NCBI RefSeq assembly: GCF_014282275.1
Contig: NZ_VFIA01000047.1
Location: 1 to 38,074, forward strand
Origin: Spirosoma utsteinense
Lineage (GTDB): Bacteria; Bacteroidota; Bacteroidia; Cytophagales; Spirosomataceae
Length of the DNA stretch: 38,074 bases
Direction: 5' to 3'
Numbering within the stretch: the stretch's first letter is position 1; every line of letters starts with the position of its first letter. Below, in pieces: positions 24,318-33,756 of the stretch. Position numbers and translations under genes: made by a program. A model generated the notes under the pieces. The model was not told the DNA's origin. It made no database searches and saw nothing but the letters and a program-made list of their open reading frames with translations.

Positions 24318-25886
24318 CTAACGGATTATTGTCAAGGCACCTCGGTAGATAAAATAAGGCGTTTCAATGCTATACGCATACGCATCACTTTTCAGGTTTA
24401 CGCCAGCACCCGTTGTTCCATCCCAGCCGACAGCATCGGTATCAGACTCATATACGATCTCTCCCCAGCGGTTCCAGACTTTTATTTTATATTTTTTATA
24501 GTGCTCCAGGTTGATTAGTTTCCACGTATCGTTTTGGCCATCCCCATTGGGACTGAATGCGGATGGAATATAAATCCGGGGAATAACATAGACCGTTACA
24601 GAGGATGTTGCCGTACAACCTTCCCTATCTTCCACCAACACAGTGTAGGTAGTTGTTGACCCGGGAGCAGCAATTACATTGGCCAGCTGATCGTTGCTTA
24701 GCCCTTCACCTGGCTGCCATTTATAGGTAACTTCAGCATTACTCGTTGCCAGTAAAGTTACCTTTTCACCTTCGAGGATTTGCGGTGAATCCGGCGTAAT
24801 GGCCACTGTTGTCTGCCTGGAGGCAAGCGACCCCTTTATTCTACTTTCGGCTTTTGCAGATCGGCACCCTTCCAGATTAAGCCTGACAGCATAAAGCCCA
24901 CTGCGTTCTACAACCAGCTCCCTTTCCTTTTGCTCCGTTAGTAACGAATCATTTCGATACCACTCATAGCCCGCACCTGTCAGCCTGTTCGCCGTGATTG
25001 AAACGGGCAGTAAAAGGCAGGCATTCCCGATCGTTGACAGCTCAGCAACAGGTTTAAGCTTCAGCGTTATTACTTTTATTGCGGATGTTTCGTAGCGTCT
25101 ACATCCATCACCACTGGTTAAAAATAGTTTAGCGCGTATGCTTTTATCGCCCGGAAGTTCATCCGTGAATGTATGCAGAAATGTAGCAGACTTCTGTGGG
25201 TTGCCGGTAGGTTGTTCATCCACAAAAAATTGATATAAATAATCAGCACCCTGTACCGATGGACTGGCAACAAAAGTGATACTTTCTTTCTGACAAATAG
25301 AAGTCGAAGACAAACTCAATGATACGCCCGGCAAAGCGTCGTAATTTCCAGTATACGCATTTCCCCGTGCGCCAACAAGCGAGATACTGTTATTGATATT
25401 TAAAGTGGGGGGCTGATAAGGATCATGTTTACTATCGTAAAGTACGGCCATACCTAAACACTCACTTTTACGCACGAACGTAAAAAGTACGATTTCCTCA
25501 TTGGCCAGAATATTAAACTGAATCGTTGGGTTTGTATTGTTTATGAAACTAAAAAATAAATAATCTTTTGAAGGATTGGCTGACGGTGCATTTACCCGGC
25601 CATTCTGAACCCAGTTCATAGTCAGCCCGGACTTTAATCCCTCTATCAGAAATTGCTTGTCATTTATACCGTGCGGAACCACTAGTGTTACCTGACTACT
25701 GGCAATCAGTGCATTCGTTCCGGTATAGGAACTGGCAGATTTCATTAGTAATGCATAGGTTTTATTATCTGCCGATACGTCTAATTTCAGGGAAACCTGA
25801 CTCCAGACATTCGGTATGATAAGCATAGTAAATATGATCAATAAGGCTCTCCAACAGGCAATTTGCAAATGTTTTACAGGTACCAT
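24318..25886 (-). CDS. Surface protein: shared N-terminal domain, Ig-like domains, type B T9SS tail
   Basis: The 522-residue protein begins with a signal peptide (MVPVKHLQIACWRALLIIFTMLII). Residues about 31-190 are the domain shared by five neighbours: YALLMKSASSYTG, SSQVTLVVPHG, RVNAPSANPSKDYLFFSF, IVLFTF. Ig/PKD-like domains follow (about 190-436), including a segment with YEWYRNDS and one with YKWQPGEGL, typical of Bacteroidota adhesins. The last 86 residues (437-522; IYIPSAFSPNGDGQND, KVWNRWGEIVYES) are a type B CTD for T9SS export. It lies 78 bp downstream of the next gene, and co-transcription is plausible. Ligand unknown. Confidence 0.8.
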   Translation of the reverse strand: MVPVKHLQIACWRALLIIFTMLIIPNVWSQVSLKLDVSADNKTYALLMKSASSYTGTNALIASSQVTLVVPHGINDKQFLIEGLKSGLTMNWVQNGRVNAPSANPSKDYLFFSFINNTNPTIQFNILANEEIVLFTFVRKSECLGMAVLYDSKHDPYQPPTLNINNSISLVGARGNAYTGNYDALPGVSLSLSSTSICQKESITFVASPSVQGADYLYQFFVDEQPTGNPQKSATFLHTFTDELPGDKSIRAKLFLTSGDGCRRYETSAIKVITLKLKPVAELSTIGNACLLLPVSITANRLTGAGYEWYRNDSLLTEQKERELVVERSGLYAVRLNLEGCRSAKAESRIKGSLASRQTTVAITPDSPQILEGEKVTLLATSNAEVTYKWQPGEGLSNDQLANVIAAPGSTTTYTVLVEDREGCTATSSVTVYVIPRIYIPSAFSPNGDGQNDTWKLINLEHYKKYKIKVWNRWGEIVYESDTDAVGWDGTTGAGVNLKSDAYAYSIETPYFIYRGALTIIR

Positions 25887-25964
25887 TCAATTAAACTAAT
25901 TTCGGGGATATGTCGGGGAAATATGGGTTGCCATTAACGTCAAGCCGTATAATCAGTTTCAATC

Positions 25965-27968
25965 CTACGAACCGATTCTGGATTTACGGACAGTAATAGG
26001 GATACATAGGGAAGGGTCACAACAGGTACTAGCCTGTGTGACAATAGTTGGGCAAACTAATGGTTCGCGCGAACCACTTATCGGGTTTACTTTGTAATAG
26101 TAGACACCAGGCGTGCTGATAAGTAACTCTTTAGCGGTAATGCCAAGTGGTGTATTATCCTTTATCCATTCGCCGGGCAACGTAGCAGCATTCACTGATA
26201 CCCGAATGTACTCTCCCTGACATATGGTTAAGGGAACAGAAACACAAAGCGTTGAATAATCATCTTCATCGACCGCTCGATTAGCAGGGGCTGAATCCGG
26301 ATCCGGCTGACTTGATGCTATCACTTCTGCCTCTATCGTTTTGGGGCCATCTGCCCGAACGCTCAACGCCAGCGAAAGCACCGGTACAGCTGTTGTCGAG
26401 ACAATCCCTGCCAGGCTCCAGATCGATGTGCGTATGTCAAAGCTACCCTGAGTAACGGTCGTACTAAGCAGGGATATCCCTTCCGGTAAAGTTACCTTCA
26501 CTTGTACCCCTGTTGCACTTGACGGGCCGGCATTTGACAGCCTGAGCGTATAAACAGGCGTTGTACCCGCCTGGGGAGCCGCATTCGAGATAGTTGCATT
26601 AATTGACAGGTCGGCTTGTCTGGCTCCATCACATAGGTTCAGTACTGTCTGTACCGTGTTAGTCTTTGCTGAATTAGTCGACGTTGCTGTCAATGTACTC
26701 ACGCCCGTAACGGCTTGCAGCAACGTTACCGATAGCGGGGTTGACGCTGTCTGTCCGTTAATCCCCACCGTATAGGTGCAACTCACTACCGTATTTGTCC
26801 CCACGGGTACCGGACTGGCACAAACCCAGTTGCTGCCGGATGCCTGCCTGTAACTGACGGTGGGTGGCAAGTAGATAGCTAGTTTAGTGGCTGTCAGTGA
26901 CGGATAGGTACTTGTATTGTCGAGCGTGTAGTTCCCAACCACCAGCGACCCTGCGCTCCCCGCACAGGAGAAACTGCCTTTGGGTGTAATCTCAACTACA
27001 GCTGGATTTGAGACTATGGTAACCTGTTTCGAGAAGCTGTTATTCGTGGCAGGCTCATTTATTCCAATGACATTACCACTGATTAAAGTTGTCGTTGGCG
27101 GGCCGGATGAACCAACTGACAATAATAGCGGGGAGGAGTAGCCGCCCGGCACCACGGGGGTGGTATTAACGCAGTGAAGCCTGTACCCGTTGCTTTCTGA
27201 CACGGTAGCGCATTGCCAACCTGATCCATTGATCGTGTTTACGGTAAAGACCTCAGGCACTCCTACTGATACAGTCAGTGAATTACCGGAGGTAAGGTTA
27301 CCAATATTCTGAACAAGCATCGTATAGGATGCTGCCATACCGACCGTCAGGGTAGAAGGACCGCTGATGGTCGCTACCAGATCCGGATTTTGTACTGCGC
27401 AGGAAGCGTTCCCGCCATAGTTACCCGTGTAGGTATCGCCCCGTTTCCCAAATATGGTTATTTGATTTCCAGGGTTCGTACTCTGTGAATTGGGTACTCG
27501 GAATGGGTCCGAATTATTATCAAATAACTGTACAACACCCAGGCACGGACCGGTTCTTTTGAACGAAAAAAGCGCTAGTTCCTGATTGGCCGGAATATCG
27601 AATAGTACCGGGCTGCTACTGTTATTAAAGCCAAATGATAAGTAATCGGTATTGCTATTTTCGGTTGGTGCATTGACTCGTGCATTCAATTGCCACCCCA
27701 TCCGTTGACTTCCAACCATCCTACCCTCCAAATCACTTACCTGAAACTGATTGGGTCCTGTTCCGTGAGGGACTAACAGCGTTACCTGAGCCGTTGAGAT
27801 TCGGGCATTTGTTCCAATATATGATGTTGTGGAAGTCATATATACCCGGTATGTCTGCCGATCAGTATCTATTGACACCCGATACGACACTTGCCCCCAG
27901 CAATAACTCGCAATCAGGAGCATAAAAACTGTTTGGCTTATTACCAGTAAGGCTCTCAAAGGGTGCAT
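25965..27968 (-). CDS. Surface protein: shared N-terminal domain, DUF11-type repeats, CC-x4-C-x-P tail
   Basis: The protein is 667 residues from the ATG at 27968; the signal peptide is MHPLRALLVISQTVFMLLIA. The shared domain is clear (residues about 26-190): YRVYMTSTTSYIG, AQVTLLVPHG, RVNAPTENSNTDYLSFGF, LALFSFKR and GNQITIFGKRG. Three DUF11/CARDB-like segments of about 110-130 residues follow, the last with YTLRLSNAGPSSATGVQVKV. A Cys-containing region ends the protein (STCCDPSLCIPITVRKSRIG). Neither T9SS domain type is found at the end; the Cys/Pro tag matches that of 21225-22955. No known family is complete except the DUF11-like repeats. Confidence 0.75.
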   Translation of the reverse strand: MHPLRALLVISQTVFMLLIASYCWGQVSYRVSIDTDRQTYRVYMTSTTSYIGTNARISTAQVTLLVPHGTGPNQFQVSDLEGRMVGSQRMGWQLNARVNAPTENSNTDYLSFGFNNSSSPVLFDIPANQELALFSFKRTGPCLGVVQLFDNNSDPFRVPNSQSTNPGNQITIFGKRGDTYTGNYGGNASCAVQNPDLVATISGPSTLTVGMAASYTMLVQNIGNLTSGNSLTVSVGVPEVFTVNTINGSGWQCATVSESNGYRLHCVNTTPVVPGGYSSPLLLSVGSSGPPTTTLISGNVIGINEPATNNSFSKQVTIVSNPAVVEITPKGSFSCAGSAGSLVVGNYTLDNTSTYPSLTATKLAIYLPPTVSYRQASGSNWVCASPVPVGTNTVVSCTYTVGINGQTASTPLSVTLLQAVTGVSTLTATSTNSAKTNTVQTVLNLCDGARQADLSINATISNAAPQAGTTPVYTLRLSNAGPSSATGVQVKVTLPEGISLLSTTVTQGSFDIRTSIWSLAGIVSTTAVPVLSLALSVRADGPKTIEAEVIASSQPDPDSAPANRAVDEDDYSTLCVSVPLTICQGEYIRVSVNAATLPGEWIKDNTPLGITAKELLISTPGVYYYKVNPISGSREPLVCPTIVTQASTCCDPSLCIPITVRKSRIGS

Positions 27969-28104
27969 TTTAATTTTATTGAATCGTTGAAAATACAGCA
28001 ATAGATGTACTGGGTGGCAATTGACCCCTACAGGCTGTTAACAGGCTGCCAGACAGTCGTTTAGGCCAGATACAGCCAGGCTCCAGGTGTAACTGCCGGG
28101 TCGC

Positions 28105-28929
28105 TTAATGAGCAACCAGTAGTTTAATAGCTTTTCCTGAACGTATGCCATCAACCTGTAAATCAATGAAGTATACGCCGGGTAACTGATCGCCAAAACT
28201 CAGTTCCCTGCTCTGCTCGCCAATCTCATTGGTGACGGCCTGCATAGATAAATCGCGCCCTGTTGCAGCATTGGTTACGACCAGTACTATTTCCTGCCTG
28301 TTTGTTTGAAGCAGATTCTGCCAGCTCACAATTGCCTTATCCGTAGTTGGATTTGGAAAAACTTTAGTGACGCGTAAATGACTTGTGTACTCTTGTGATG
28401 ACACGGCCATACTGTTACCCGTGTAAGCGTTTATGCCGCCATACCCAAATACACTAATGTGATTACCAACATTATATTTATTTCGGCTAAATTTCACTAA
28501 TGGGTCTTTATTATTATCAATAAGCTGAATGTTGACATCAGACGTACTGGCTGCATTCCGAAATGTAAAAAGTTTAACCTCTTTGCCTGCCTCAAATGAT
28601 ATATCACGAGTTCCCATACTCTTGAGTGCAATGGAGATATAGTCATGGTCACTTGCGCCGTCCGGGTTTCGAACAATAGTTCCTTTATCCCACTCAACAG
28701 TTTCAATGGAGGTCCTTAAATCACTTAGAATAAATCCGGCTGACGAAGGCGCTTTTACAGTGACTTGCATAGTGCCTATCATGGCCTTATTTGCCTGGAG
28801 CGTTTTTTCGGGAATAATACTCATCACATACGAGTTGAGCTCATTACCACGGGTTACTTTAAATTTTACCTGAGCTTGTGCAGCCAAACTACACAGCGCT
28901 ATGATCAACGTGACGCCTGTTTTTTTCAT
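28105..28929 (-). CDS. Shared N-terminal domain fused to a type A T9SS sorting domain
   Basis: At 274 residues this is the shortest member. After the signal peptide (MKKTGVTLIIALCSLAAQA) there is one copy of the shared domain (about 21-180): NSYVMSIIPEKTLQANKAMIG, MQVTVKAPSS, DHDYISIALKS, VKLFTFRN, GNHISVFGYGG. The rest is a type A CTD, from VFPNPTTDKAIVSW to GVYFIDLQVDG. As a nearly bare copy of the domain plus an export tail it gives the domain's boundaries. The Y-x-x-x-M and DYxSxxF positions are kept but the sequence is the most divergent of the set. It should be exported by T9SS. Function unknown. Confidence 0.8.
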   Translation of the reverse strand: MKKTGVTLIIALCSLAAQAQVKFKVTRGNELNSYVMSIIPEKTLQANKAMIGTMQVTVKAPSSAGFILSDLRTSIETVEWDKGTIVRNPDGASDHDYISIALKSMGTRDISFEAGKEVKLFTFRNAASTSDVNIQLIDNNKDPLVKFSRNKYNVGNHISVFGYGGINAYTGNSMAVSSQEYTSHLRVTKVFPNPTTDKAIVSWQNLLQTNRQEIVLVVTNAATGRDLSMQAVTNEIGEQSRELSFGDQLPGVYFIDLQVDGIRSGKAIKLLVAH

Positions 28930-28971
28930 AATATAAAAATTAAAAAAACCATTTTTCGGGTTTGATTTAAG

Positions 28972-29009
28972 ATACGCAGGAGGTCAACTTCCATTGACCT
29001 CCTGCGTAT
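28972..29009. terminator. Hairpin after the long DUF11-repeat gene
   Basis: A perfect 16-bp stem (ATACGCAGGAGGTCAA with its complement) has a 6-nt loop and ends 3 bp from the stop of the gene at 29013. There is no strong T-run. It separates this gene from the 28105 gene. Confidence 0.75.
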
Positions 29010-29012
29010 TTA

Positions 29013-32000
29013 CTAGGGTAAATGTTGACGAATAAGGAAATTAGCTAATTGGCCTATGTTCTCCGGATGCATTGACACATTGAAAAAGATCGAGTCTACT
29101 TCATTAGTTGGCCCTTGAAAAATAACTCTGCCATCATGATTCACATCCGTACTTAAATAACCGGTCTTGATATAGTTGGCCAATTCGCCTGTATTTCCGG
29201 AATCGGTACTGACATCAAAAAAGATTTCATCCACATCGTTATTTGGCCCCTGGAAAATTACATAGTTATCGCCCTGCGTATTCCCGGCCCATAACATGGC
29301 TAACCCGTTGTTATCCACAAATTCCGGGTAATTACCTGCACCAGGCAATTTGTACACATTGTTCATGTTAGTGAAATCGAAGATTGTCGAGCCTGTAGTC
29401 AAGGAAACAGGCGTGTTTGACATGGCCCCCAAGTGATTTCGGTGGCGAATAACTACATGAAATTGCCCGGGCGACAGGTTGAACGTTAACGGTGATACGC
29501 CATCAGCCGGGCTGACAACATCGCCATCCCGCTGAATCAGCGCTGGTTTAGTAGCCAGTATAAGACTACGATTCACCGGATCTCTTAATTCGACCATCAC
29601 CCAATCCTCAATTGCATTGACTCCGGTAGCTGTCAGTACTGCCGGATTCAATGCCTCTGTGGCACCATTTCCAAAAAATACATACCCTGGAGTAGCCTGG
29701 AGAATTGAATAGGGCTGTACTCCCGGAATCAGGCCCTGCTCACGTAGATGATCATTCATCAGGCCAGTTACCGGATTAAATGGCCCCTGGAGTAATGCTT
29801 TGAGCGCTAACGAAACAACTCCGTTTTGAACAGTACCAACATAATTGATGGTAGCGGTGTTGTTCGAAAAAACTAACTCACCGGCTGCCGGGCTAATAAC
29901 AATCTGGAAACCGGGGTTTATTAAGCCAACCGCACCCGGTAACGGTAAAACAGGAACCGTCAACGTTGTCTGTGCATTGGCACTGAAATTGGCAGGAGTT
30001 GTACAGACAACCTCTCTACCCGTCGTACTGCATGTCCAGCCGCTGGTGGTGAACCCTGATACCGCCGTTGAGAAACCCGACGGCATCGTAAACGTCAGCG
30101 ACAATGGCCCCAAAGCCGTTGCTCCCGAACTGGCATTCAATGCAGAAAACGTAAGATTGCTGGTCTGTCCACTAATCAAGGTGAAAGACTGCACGGGAAC
30201 ACTTACCGCCAGATCGGGCGCAATCACATTCCCGGCGTAATTAATCGTATCGGTATTGTTGTTAAGCACGGTTTCTCCTGCTGCCGGCGCTACAGTGACC
30301 TGGAAAACTGGATTCAATTGCCCTGCATTCTGGGCGGTTGGACGAACGGCTACCGTTAGCGAACTAACGCCAGAAACTGGCAGATTAGTAGACGAGGTAC
30401 AGCCAATTTGGTTGCTTACGCCGGTACAACTCCAGCCTCCGGTCGTAAAGGTTGATTGTCCCGCCTGGAAACCCACGGGCATGCTGAAAGTCAGAGACAA
30501 CGGGGCGCTTGCAGTCAAAGTCCCCACATTCATTATATCGAACCGAATGGCAGACACTTGATTTACACCCAGTACTATCGACTGTGCCGGTATCTGAACG
30601 CTCAGATCAGGGACCGGAGCAGGAGTTACCGGCAGGTTGGTCGTCATACTGCCCGTGTTGTTGGCCGTATTGGTCTCCCCGCTGGTCGCACTCACCGCCA
30701 GGCCCACCGTCACCACGCTGTTGGCCAGACTACCGGCGGCTACCACCGGAATATTCACCGTCAGGCTGCTGGTCCCGCTCACCAGCGCACTGCTGTTGCG
30801 AAAGGTTACCAGCGTACCACTTCCGGTGGGAACCGATGAACTGATCTGCCAGCCCGTCGGCAGGCTGCCACCCACACTCATACCCACAGGCAGATTTAAC
30901 TGAAAGATCAGCGGAGCCGTCGAGGGTAGATTGCCCAGGTTGCCAATCACCACCGGTAACTGACTCACCTGACCCACCACCAGCGCCGGACCGGGCTGAC
31001 CCGCACTGATCACCAGATCAGGACCGCCTACCAGCGCCGTTACACTCGCCCTGTTGTTGGCCAGCATACTTTCGCCCGGCTGGCTACCCAGCACACCGCT
31101 GAAACTTACCAGGCCGCTCACCCCACTGCCTGCCACCACCGGCAGATTGAAGCTCAGGGTGCTGCCTGAAGACAGACCGCTGCTGTTGGCTACCGACAGG
31201 GTATAGATCCCCGTACTCCCGCTACCGGCCTGCACACTGATCAGACTTACACCCGACGGAAGTGAACCCGTGTTCAGGGTTACCCCCGACGGCGTAATAA
31301 ACGTTATTGATAAGGCCTCTGAAACATTAACCTGACCGGGGTTGCTGATGCTCACCGGCACCGGCCCGCTTTGGTTCGGTATCAGCGTCGGCACCGAACC
31401 CAGTGATAAGGCCAGGTCCACACTTCGCACTATTGAGGAGGTGAGTGTATCAGTGTTGTTGGTCGTATTGATTTCACCGGCGACCGGGCTGATGAAAGCC
31501 GTTATCAGCAGGCTGCTGCCGGTGACGGCCTCCGTCGGTGTAAAGCCGATGGAGGCTGTTAGGGACGAACCCGGCAGCAGGCCCGATACGTTGGTACAAC
31601 TGACGGTCTGCCCGCTTACCGAACAGCCCCAGCCGTTGCCCCCGTTAAAATTACCCGTGGCCAGACTTACGCCCGCAGGCATACTCACGCTCAGGCTCAG
31701 TGGTCCCTCAGCAGGGCCGCTACCCACGTTTTCGACAACCACCGCCAGCCTCCCCGGCACGCCTGCCACCGGTTCAGAAGGCATGTTCAGTGTTACTGTC
31801 AGATCGACCGGTAACGGCTGCACCGCCACGTTGGTGGTCATGCTGGCCCCGTTGTTGGCCGTATTACTTTCGCCGGAAGCCGGGGTCACAAAGGCCGTCA
31901 GCGTTGGCGTCGTGTTGGCCAGGCTGCCGGCTGCTACCACCGGTAAGTTCACCGATACACTAGCGCCCGGAGCCACACTCGCCGTTGCGTTTGCCAGCGT

Positions 32001-33698
32001 TACGGTTCTGCTGCCATTGGCGTTCACAACGCTCGACTGCAGAACCCAGCCTGCCGGCAAACCGCTGCCCAGGGTCAGCCCGGCGGGCAGGCTGAACTGC
32101 ACCCTCAGAGGGGCAGCCGAGGACAGGCTGCCGACATTGCTGATGGTGACCGGAAGCTGGCTTGTCTGACTTACCACCAGATTAGGGCTGGGCTGACCAA
32201 GGCTGATCGTTAAATCAGGGACTGAACACACAACAGGACAGGTATAGTTACATTGCCACGCGTTTGACGTACCGTTACCCAGAATAGTCATCTGGTTGCC
32301 TGGATTCGTATTTCTGGATACACCCTGAAAGGGGTCCGTGGCTGACCAAAGCTGGATAGGGCCGGTGCAATTCCCATTTAACCGAAAACTAAACAGGGGA
32401 ATCTCAACATTTGCCTGTATGGCAAAGGCAGCTTCGGCTGAACTTTGACTATAACCGAATGAAAGGTAGTCGGCAGACGTATTTTCGGAGGGTTGATTCA
32501 CCCGTGTATTCAGTGCCCAGTTGGTGGATGGCTGGATACTAAGCTGGTTGGTCAATACGGTTCCGGTCGGTACCTGGAGGGTAACCTGCGCCGTGGCAAT
32601 TCTTGCTGTTATTCCTGAATAGGCTGTTTCCGATTTCATGTAAACCGTGTACGTCACATTATCAGCATTCAGGCGGATACCATACCGTACTCCCGTTCCA
32701 CAATCGGTGACGTTGCAACTGGCCCCATTTAAAGTCGCCTGTACCGGAACGTTTGGAGAGACTGCGGGCGCACTATTATTGGACGTAGCGGTTTCGCCGG
32801 AAACCGGGCTGACCGTGCCCGTAAATACCGGAGTTGTCCCTACCGCAGCAGTCGATGGCGTAATTGGCACAGAAAACGTAGTGATAGTACCAGCCCCCAG
32901 ACTGCCTGCATTCGTACATGTCACTACCTGATTTGTGGTTGAACACCCCCATCCATTAGCGGCCGTAAACGAAGCCGGCGCAATAATATTCTGGGGTAGT
33001 GTCGTTGTAAAAACCAATGGGCCATTCGCCGGTAAGGTGCCAACATTTGAGATCCTTACCGGCAATGACGTTTGGCTGTTGGCTGTTAATCCAGGAACGG
33101 GGCCCATCGTCGTTGTCAGGTCAGGGGCACCTGGAGTGCAGGTTGCGGCAGTGCCATACACCCTGTCGTAAGCACTTCCCGGCCCATTACCCAATATCGT
33201 GATTTGGTTACCCGGCCCGGTACCCGTTGAAGCCCCCTGGAATAGATCGGTGGCAGTCCATAAATTGACCGTGCCGGGGCAGGCCGTTGCGTTAAATGAA
33301 AACAATAAAATCTCAACACCTGCCTGAATGTCGAACACAGTTGGAGATGCTGACTGACTAAACCCAAACGACAAATAATCCCGGCCCGGGTTCTCCGCCG
33401 GTGCATTGACACGTGTTGTAACGGCCCATACCATCCCGTTATATCCGGTCACTGCCGGCAGACCGGCACTTTGAGTGAGGGTTGCAAACGCAGTTGTCGG
33501 AACGGATACGGTAATTTGAGCAGATCCTATCCGGCCATCATTTCCCGTATAGGACGTTGCTGAGGTCATGTATACCCGGTATACCCCACTTCCATCCCGA
33601 TTTATTCTAAAACTGACAGGCTGTGCGATCAGGCTTGTAAACGTGCCAAGTAGTGTTATAAACAGTAGTGCTGCCTGTCTGGTGTATTTGATTTTCAT
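29013..33698 (-). CDS. Giant surface protein: two shared domains, seven DUF11-type repeats, dockerin-like C-terminus
   Basis: It has 1561 residues from the ATG at 33698, with the signal peptide MKIKYTRQAALLFITLLGTF. A first shared domain (about 26-180; YRVYMTSATSYTG, DYLSFGFSQS) is followed by one DUF11/CARDB-like repeat, then a second shared domain (about 335-490; YTVYMKSETAYSG) and six more repeats of about 130 residues, most opening PDL or VDL and closing GE.N.ANN. The last 265 residues are a module also found at 33757-35970 and 36011-37654: GLMNDHLREQG, DWVMVELRDP, QRDGDVV, VVIRHRNHLGAMS, then two dockerin-like loops (VIFQGPNNDVDEIFF and DVNHDGRVIFQGPTNEVD), ending RQHLP. There is no type A or B CTD. 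An elongated adhesin or scaffold is inferred. Confidence 0.8.
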   Translation of the reverse strand: MKIKYTRQAALLFITLLGTFTSLIAQPVSFRINRDGSGVYRVYMTSATSYTGNDGRIGSAQITVSVPTTAFATLTQSAGLPAVTGYNGMVWAVTTRVNAPAENPGRDYLSFGFSQSASPTVFDIQAGVEILLFSFNATACPGTVNLWTATDLFQGASTGTGPGNQITILGNGPGSAYDRVYGTAATCTPGAPDLTTTMGPVPGLTANSQTSLPVRISNVGTLPANGPLVFTTTLPQNIIAPASFTAANGWGCSTTNQVVTCTNAGSLGAGTITTFSVPITPSTAAVGTTPVFTGTVSPVSGETATSNNSAPAVSPNVPVQATLNGASCNVTDCGTGVRYGIRLNADNVTYTVYMKSETAYSGITARIATAQVTLQVPTGTVLTNQLSIQPSTNWALNTRVNQPSENTSADYLSFGYSQSSAEAAFAIQANVEIPLFSFRLNGNCTGPIQLWSATDPFQGVSRNTNPGNQMTILGNGTSNAWQCNYTCPVVCSVPDLTISLGQPSPNLVVSQTSQLPVTISNVGSLSSAAPLRVQFSLPAGLTLGSGLPAGWVLQSSVVNANGSRTVTLANATASVAPGASVSVNLPVVAAGSLANTTPTLTAFVTPASGESNTANNGASMTTNVAVQPLPVDLTVTLNMPSEPVAGVPGRLAVVVENVGSGPAEGPLSLSVSMPAGVSLATGNFNGGNGWGCSVSGQTVSCTNVSGLLPGSSLTASIGFTPTEAVTGSSLLITAFISPVAGEINTTNNTDTLTSSIVRSVDLALSLGSVPTLIPNQSGPVPVSISNPGQVNVSEALSITFITPSGVTLNTGSLPSGVSLISVQAGSGSTGIYTLSVANSSGLSSGSTLSFNLPVVAGSGVSGLVSFSGVLGSQPGESMLANNRASVTALVGGPDLVISAGQPGPALVVGQVSQLPVVIGNLGNLPSTAPLIFQLNLPVGMSVGGSLPTGWQISSSVPTGSGTLVTFRNSSALVSGTSSLTVNIPVVAAGSLANSVVTVGLAVSATSGETNTANNTGSMTTNLPVTPAPVPDLSVQIPAQSIVLGVNQVSAIRFDIMNVGTLTASAPLSLTFSMPVGFQAGQSTFTTGGWSCTGVSNQIGCTSSTNLPVSGVSSLTVAVRPTAQNAGQLNPVFQVTVAPAAGETVLNNNTDTINYAGNVIAPDLAVSVPVQSFTLISGQTSNLTFSALNASSGATALGPLSLTFTMPSGFSTAVSGFTTSGWTCSTTGREVVCTTPANFSANAQTTLTVPVLPLPGAVGLINPGFQIVISPAAGELVFSNNTATINYVGTVQNGVVSLALKALLQGPFNPVTGLMNDHLREQGLIPGVQPYSILQATPGYVFFGNGATEALNPAVLTATGVNAIEDWVMVELRDPVNRSLILATKPALIQRDGDVVSPADGVSPLTFNLSPGQFHVVIRHRNHLGAMSNTPVSLTTGSTIFDFTNMNNVYKLPGAGNYPEFVDNNGLAMLWAGNTQGDNYVIFQGPNNDVDEIFFDVSTDSGNTGELANYIKTGYLSTDVNHDGRVIFQGPTNEVDSIFFNVSMHPENIGQLANFLIRQHLP

Positions 33699-33756
33699 GT
33701 GATAGAGGAGGAAACCTGAATTTTCTTTTAGTCGAACCTGGCCCCGGCGACCGGGA

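Noticed and set aside
31342..32169. Plus-strand open frame of 275 codons inside the giant surface-protein gene
   Set aside because: It is antisense to well-defined DUF11-type repeats, has no start context or family resemblance, and is explained by the GC-rich repeat composition. The same holds for the plus-strand frames at 34709-35419 and 29845-30561.
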